This document shows, piece after piece, positions 59,509 to 64,000 of a stretch of DNA of 64,000 bases. The notes beneath the pieces are model-generated. The model ran no database searches and was not told where the DNA came from. It was given only the letters and a program-made list of their open reading frames with translations. Position 1 is the stretch's first letter. Each line of letters begins with the position of its first letter. The stretch spans positions 434,001 through 498,000 of the forward strand of contig NGZR01000002.1 of assembly GCA_002197995.1 (NCBI GenBank), in the 5' to 3' direction. This DNA is from Gaeumannomyces sp. JS-464. Taxonomy: Eukaryota; Ascomycota; Sordariomycetes; Magnaporthales; Magnaporthaceae. The position numbers and the translations under genes are program-made.

Positions 59509-60843
59509 CTACCCAAGGCGTGGCTGATCCGACTCCTCTGCATCCGAAAGCTCGGAGGTGGCCGCATCCGCGGCAGTGGCGTCCACCATGTCGATGAACT
59601 CCTCATAGGCGGCCTGGTCGAGGCCGTCAATAAGGCTTTGGATGTTGGATCCCGGGTCCTCATCCCAAGACCCAAAGTACAAACCGCTGACGTGCGCGTA
59701 GGGCCACGCGGAAAGCTGAGACTGGGCCTCGAGGAGCCTTCTCGCCGTCATGGCCATCTCGGCCAGGGGCCCCGACGCGCCCTCCGGCATCTCCTCGATC
59801 CAATCGGCCCGGAACTTCAGGCCGAAGCTCCGGATGCCGATCTTCATGTCGATGAGGTCGCTGAAGAACTCGCTCCACCTGAACCCCTTGGAGTCGGCGG
59901 TGGCGTAGAACAGCTCGATGGAGCGCAGGGTCGACCACTGCCGCTCGTGCTCCTCGAGGAACGCCACGAGGTCCGCGCTGGCGCACACGTTGCTGAGCGC
60001 GAGGTGACGGAGGCGGGGCACGCCCGCTGCCACCAGCGGCAGCGGCGCGCCGCCCTCGTACCCCAAGGGCGCGTGTGCCGAGCCGTAGAACTTTAGGGTC
60101 TCGACGGACGCCAAGTGCCTGAAGACGGTCTCGGAAAGTTGTTCTATCGACTGGGAATAAAACGGATCTCCGTTGCTGGTAAATTCGCCATCATACCCTT
60201 CTCCATAAACAGAAAGCTCAAGGCTGCGGAGCCGGCCGAGGAACTGGCGCCAGGGGTGCGTCCCAAACACGGGGCTTTTGTGGGGCGGGAGGTTGAAGAT
60301 GGCCAGGCGGGTGGTGCGCTCGACCGGGTAGACGGTATGCGTGAGAGCCTGCAGCACGTGGTCTACCATGGTGTTGTTCCCTGCTGCAACCTCCCCAGCG
60401 TTGTCTTCGTCAAACATCAAGTATACGCTCGCCTCGGGCTGCCCGAGGTGTCTCCGGAACACGTGTGCGTTGGGGAACTCGACGGCGAGCCTCGTGAGCC
60501 CCGGCACGAGCGGCCCCTGCTCTGACCCAGAATATCCCCGGAGGAGGGCGAGGGTGCTCTCGGGGAGCAGGTCGGTGTCCTCGTACATGGCGGGTGGAGG
60601 GTCGATGACGAGCTTCAGCTTCTGGACCAGTCCGGGATATCGCCTGACGACCGCGAGGGCCGAGTCGGCGCTCTCCGCGCTGCGGGCGGAGAAGGTGATG
60701 GATGTGAAGATGCCCCATTTGTGGACTACGGTTGCGCGGAGATGGTGGCAGGTGGCGCTCAGCTGTATCTGATCGCGCAGGCCGAGCAGGGCCTGGATTT
60801 GCAGGAGCAGCTCCGCGGGAAGTTGATCCAGAGTCGTCGCCAT
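59509..60843 (-). CDS. F-box protein with LRR-like C-terminal region
   Basis: A single intact exon of 444 residues. The N-terminal 45 residues (LDQLPAELLLQIQALLGLRDQIQLSATCHHLR) are an F-box, the Skp1-binding element of SCF ubiquitin ligases. The remainder alternates hydrophobic strands and helices in the style of degenerate leucine-rich repeats (LRSLELSVYG, LRHLALSNVC, LRSIELFYA), which would present the substrate. The end is acidic (DAEESDQP). Fungal genomes carry many such F-box proteins with unknown targets. Likely cytosolic or nuclear. Confidence 0.88.
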   Translation of the reverse strand: MATTLDQLPAELLLQIQALLGLRDQIQLSATCHHLRATVVHKWGIFTSITFSARSAESADSALAVVRRYPGLVQKLKLVIDPPPAMYEDTDLLPESTLALLRGYSGSEQGPLVPGLTRLAVEFPNAHVFRRHLGQPEASVYLMFDEDNAGEVAAGNNTMVDHVLQALTHTVYPVERTTRLAIFNLPPHKSPVFGTHPWRQFLGRLRSLELSVYGEGYDGEFTSNGDPFYSQSIEQLSETVFRHLASVETLKFYGSAHAPLGYEGGAPLPLVAAGVPRLRHLALSNVCASADLVAFLEEHERQWSTLRSIELFYATADSKGFRWSEFFSDLIDMKIGIRSFGLKFRADWIEEMPEGASGPLAEMAMTARRLLEAQSQLSAWPYAHVSGLYFGSWDEDPGSNIQSLIDGLDQAAYEEFIDMVDATAADAATSELSDAEESDQPRLG

Positions 60844-61302
60844 GTTGTCGTTGGTGAAGGCGAGGAAGGGAGGGGTGGGTGTGGGAAACAGGAACGATCA
60901 GGGGAGCAGGATAAATACATCACAGACAGCGGTGAAAGCCGCAAGCATCGAGCATCAGTAACCTATCCAACGTTGGAGTGAGGGTGGGATTGTGATTCAC
61001 GTTCCTTCGTGCATCACTCGTGCCCCCTCGCGCAACGCGAAACGGAATTGTGCGAGCATTCATGTAATCCCGAATTTTCTTGATCAACGTGTCTTTCCCT
61101 CCCTTGATGAGGCATCCGCTATTCCCTGATGCGCCTCGCTGGCGTCAGACCTAATAGTTTTGAGTGCCCAATAGTCGAAGTCTTCCATGCGTCTTCTCCT
61201 TTACGAGCAGTCTTGAAGCGCCTCGAGGAACATGCTGGCAATTTGCTAGTTATGCGGGATGAGGTCGCACGACGTGCTCCCGGCGGCGGCCCGACAATGG
61301 CG
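60844..61302. other. intergenic region
   Basis: Divergent side of the F-box gene and the uncertain 3' end of the aspartic-peptidase-like gene. Open frames run across 61119-61656 on both strands but none is recognised. Confidence 0.4.
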
Positions 61303-63599
61303 TCATGGATCATGGCGCCGATGCTGTTGAGCCAAAGAGGGCTGCCGGACTGGCCGCGCGCTGGGCATACGCTGCCGTGGATGGCCTCCTCCAGCCGCCC
61401 GCGGCACGTCGAGCTGGTCCGGGGCCGGAAGTTGCGCCACGCGTGCGCCCGCGGTGACTGCCGCGCCCGCCGGGTCGCCCGGGCAGCAGTAGTTCCGCCA
61501 GTCCAGCGTTCTGGCCCACGGTTGAATGCGCACCCGCACTTTGTAGCCGCCAGCCCGCTCGCCGCTGTGGGTAGTTGGACCGCAACTGGTCGGCCGGCTG
61601 TCGGGGGTTGTAGAATCTGTGCCAAACCGCTGAGGGACCCCACGGCGCACATTTAATACCGAGAATAGTAGACTATGAGCTGTTGCCCCTTGATCGTCGG
61701 TGTATGTCGGTCCAAGGTGGTGAGGAGTACATATGGCCAGGAGGAGAACGGTACTCGGATGTGCTGTCCCTGGAGGCGCTACGCTCGGAGGCGCGTCCCC
61801 TGGATGTGTGATTCTCGGAGACGTGATTCTCAGAGGCGTGATTTCCGGGGGCGTGACCCCCGGGCACGGGACCCTCGGAGGATTGATCTTCGGAAGGGCG
61901 ATCCCCGGGAACGCGATTCTCGAGGGCGTGGTTCTCGGGGGCGTGATTCTCGGGGAAGAAGCGCTTACGCCCCTCATTGCCATGACGGGGTTTATGCGGC
62001 GCTTCCACCGTAGCACATTGGGAAACACAGCGGCGGCGACGAAACATCGGAGAACAGCAACGACGAGACACAGGAAAACGCCGCCAACGACAGAGACGGC
62101 TATGATTGTAGACTTGTTTACCCAAGCGCCATCGTCGCTGCTGGCTGGGCAAGTCCCGGAAGAGACAGCATTGCCACCGGTCTCGTCCCTGTCAAGGGGC
62201 CCCATTTTGTAAATGCCTTTGTCGTAATCCACAAACAGGTATGCCTGTACAGGATCCAGGGTTAGCCGTCTCGCGCCTTCACGTCATAGTGCCGCAGGAC
62301 AAGGATGTTACTCGCCTGTGATAAGAAAGCTCGGCCGAGCACCGCGGCTAGCTCGACGGCTGGGTCGCGGTACACGGCAATCTCTCTGAACTGGTCATTG
62401 ACGGCGGGGGCGCCCGAGTCGTCGAGGCCGCGTAGAGGCGCGATCATCTCCTCGGCCGGGACCGTGTACTTGATGTCGCTGCCGGCGAGGGTGATCTCAA
62501 TGGCGACAGGCATGGACTTGATGTCCGCGTTCGCGATCGGATAAATGAGGCCGGGCTCGAGGTCGAGGAGGCCGCCGTACTTGCCGTTGCTGTCCCTGGG
62601 GGCCTCGGTCCACTTGGTCACGCTTTTGACCAGCTTGCGGATCTGGTCGAGGTGATTGTTACTGAAGCGGAACGCTCGATCGTGGCTGCAACGGAACGAA
62701 GGTGTCAGCAACGAGATGGGTTGCCGTGCTACATATTAGTCGGCACGCTGCGGGATGGGACGTGGGATATCTCACGGTTCGATGCAGGAGGTCAAGGGTG
62801 GATCGGCCCTGGATATAAGACTTATTGACTCGTTCCCGACAGTGACAACGAGCTCAACTATTTTTGCCTGCAGGGGACACCGGCGCCCGAGCACCTTCTT
62901 GTCGGGGGAAGTCATATTGTACTGGACGGGGCGGCCCGCAAACTTGGTAGGAATGTATCCGCCGAGCGTCACTGAGCCGCTCCTTGGGGCAAGATAGCTC
63001 GTGCTTCCGGGGTCGATGGCGAAGGAAAGTGCGTGGGTGTGGCCGCCGTCTTTGAGCCCGCGCAGAACAGCGGAATTGTCATCCAGGGCGAAATGCGAGT
63101 TGGTGTGGTTCAAGCCGCGATAGATGATGCCCGAAAGCATTGGAACCTCTATGTCTCCTTGGATATACAGCGGCGACGTCGTGGCCATGTCGAACGGCGA
63201 CTCCTTGGTCATGAGCGACACCCAGTTGGGGTTTCGTGCGATTAGGGAGTTGGTGTCGGCGGCCGAGGCAGCCACAATGCCAGCTGTGGTCACGAAGTTG
63301 CCGCGTCGCGACTTGCATTGACGGGTGGTCATACCGGACTTGGCAAGCTGATCGGGAGAACAGACATTCTCATGTTCCCAGAGGCAGTCGGACACGACGG
63401 TACTGGGCGACGCACAGAGCTGCGTTTCGTTGACGCTGACCCTGACGCCCCATGAAAACACGGGCTGATCCGAGAGGGTCAAGTTGCAGCTCTTCAGCGG
63501 CAAAGTCACAGTCAGGAGGCCACAGCCAGTCTGTGCTGCGAGGGCGCGCCTGTTGGGATGGAGGGCGATGAGACAAAAGAACAACAGGAGCTTCATCAT
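61303..63599 (-). CDS. aspartic-peptidase-like (A1 fold) membrane protein lacking catalytic Asp
   Basis: Exon 1 62776-63599, exon 2 62316-62685, exon 3 from 62244 downward. Signal peptide LLLFFCLIALHPNRRALA. A1-fold landmarks: WGVRVSVNETQLCASPST, SGIIYRGLNHTN, SGSVTLGGYIPTKFAG, TSCIEP and, across the second intron, LGRAFLSQAYLFVDYDKG. At the two places where active pepsins carry D[ST]G, the sequence reads SPST and CIEP, so peptidase activity is unlikely. A membrane helix (IIAVSVVGGVFLCLVVAV) and a basic tail with pentapeptide repeats follow. Intron 2 begins GC (CAG|GCGAGT), the only donor that keeps the conserved motif in frame. The 3' end is uncertain: the frame is open to 61303, but the true stop may be earlier. 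Ligand binding or wall sensing is a guess. Confidence 0.75.
61775..61954. repeat. 15-bp minisatellite, 12 units
   Basis: Twelve consecutive 15-base units around GGCGTGATTCTCGGG fit one register from 61775 to 61954, with substitutions but no length change. In the minus-strand gene it encodes five-residue repeats (PRITP type). Confidence 0.9.
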
Positions 63600-64000
63600 T
63601 TCGGCGGTACTATCGGTGGCGAGTACAGACCAGGATCTAAGAGGCGGGCTTTGCTAACCGCTGCGACATATATCCCACCTGCAACGGCCCCAACAGGTCT
63701 CGACAGGTCGTGTTGGCCTCAAGAACGGCCCACGGGGGCGCGCGGCTGGGAACCTGCCAGGCAAACAACGCCCGGCTTCGCTGTCGTGCCTGGGCGCGTT
63801 CATAACGGGAACCCCTGCGTCTTTGGTCACGGGTTCCATTTGGGCACCACCGAAACTGCGCGGAGACACGACCAAGTTTCCCGAAATATTCGTAAAGGCT
63901 GCACCCAGCCGCCCTAATTTAGGAGCAGACACAGAGAAACACACGCCAACTGGCTGGAGTCTGTCAGCTCGCCTCTCTTGGGATGCGCCATGTTTCAGGT
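63600..64000. other. upstream region of the aspartic-peptidase-like gene
   Basis: No gene seen up to the window end. A TATATCCC element at 63668-63675 lies about 70 bases upstream of the minus-strand ATG and may be its TATA box. Confidence 0.5.

Overview
The window is nuclear DNA of a filamentous ascomycete, most likely a Sordariomycete. Coding exons are GC-rich, and the spliceosomal introns are short (about 45-120 bases) with GT...AG borders and CTAAC-type branch points. The gene set includes a HET-domain protein, a DUF1996 protein, a Bim1-like copper-binding protein and a CVNH protein. The only RNA gene is an intron-containing tRNA-Pro(AGG). I see no operons, CRISPR arrays, insertion sequences or intact transposons. 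The genus cannot be named from the sequence.

Layout. 1-12.4 kb: four-helix membrane protein (1206-1929), small SH3-like candidate (2529-2810, minus), Bim1-like surface protein (3652-4811), trypsin-like protease with duplicated helical tail (6102-8559), small secreted protein (9501-10261), 70-residue Ser-rich protein (10720-11038), single-pass Cys-rich protein (11301-12314, minus). 14-21 kb, all minus: GH16 glucanase, Thr-rich secreted Cys protein, GH29 alpha-L-fucosidase. 22.6-30.5 kb: GNAT acetyltransferase, TRM6/Gcd10 tRNA methyltransferase subunit, Arp2/3 subunit ARPC3 (minus), an unrecognised 502-residue protein. 31-41 kb: secreted CVNH protein (minus), HET protein, GH5 endoglucanase with a likely GPI anchor (minus), GH47 mannosidase (minus). 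44.7-49.5 kb: type B carboxylesterase, tRNA-Pro (minus), MFS sugar transporter (minus). 53-63.6 kb: carnosine N-methyltransferase-like protein (minus), GST-like protein, DUF1996 protein, F-box protein (minus), degenerate aspartic-peptidase-like membrane protein with a 15-bp minisatellite in its tail (minus). Long stretches at 40.9-44.7 and 49.5-52.9 kb hold no gene I can support.

The genes do not form one pathway. A recurring theme is the cell surface and carbohydrate use: glucanases, fucosidase, mannosidase, sugar transporter, esterase and several small secreted proteins, mixed with housekeeping genes.

Two points stand out. First, at least a dozen genes, including the highly conserved TRM6 and ARPC3, are broken by one-base (once two-base) indels, mostly in GC-rich or homopolymer runs. 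Restoring the base gives a continuous family-typical protein, and in ten of them the corrected total is an exact multiple of three. I read these mainly as consensus-sequence errors, not pseudogenes. Second, the gene at 6102-8559 joins a complete trypsin-like catalytic domain to a Gly-zipper hydrophobic helix and two copies of an unrecognised helical module. It is the best candidate here for an undescribed protein architecture.
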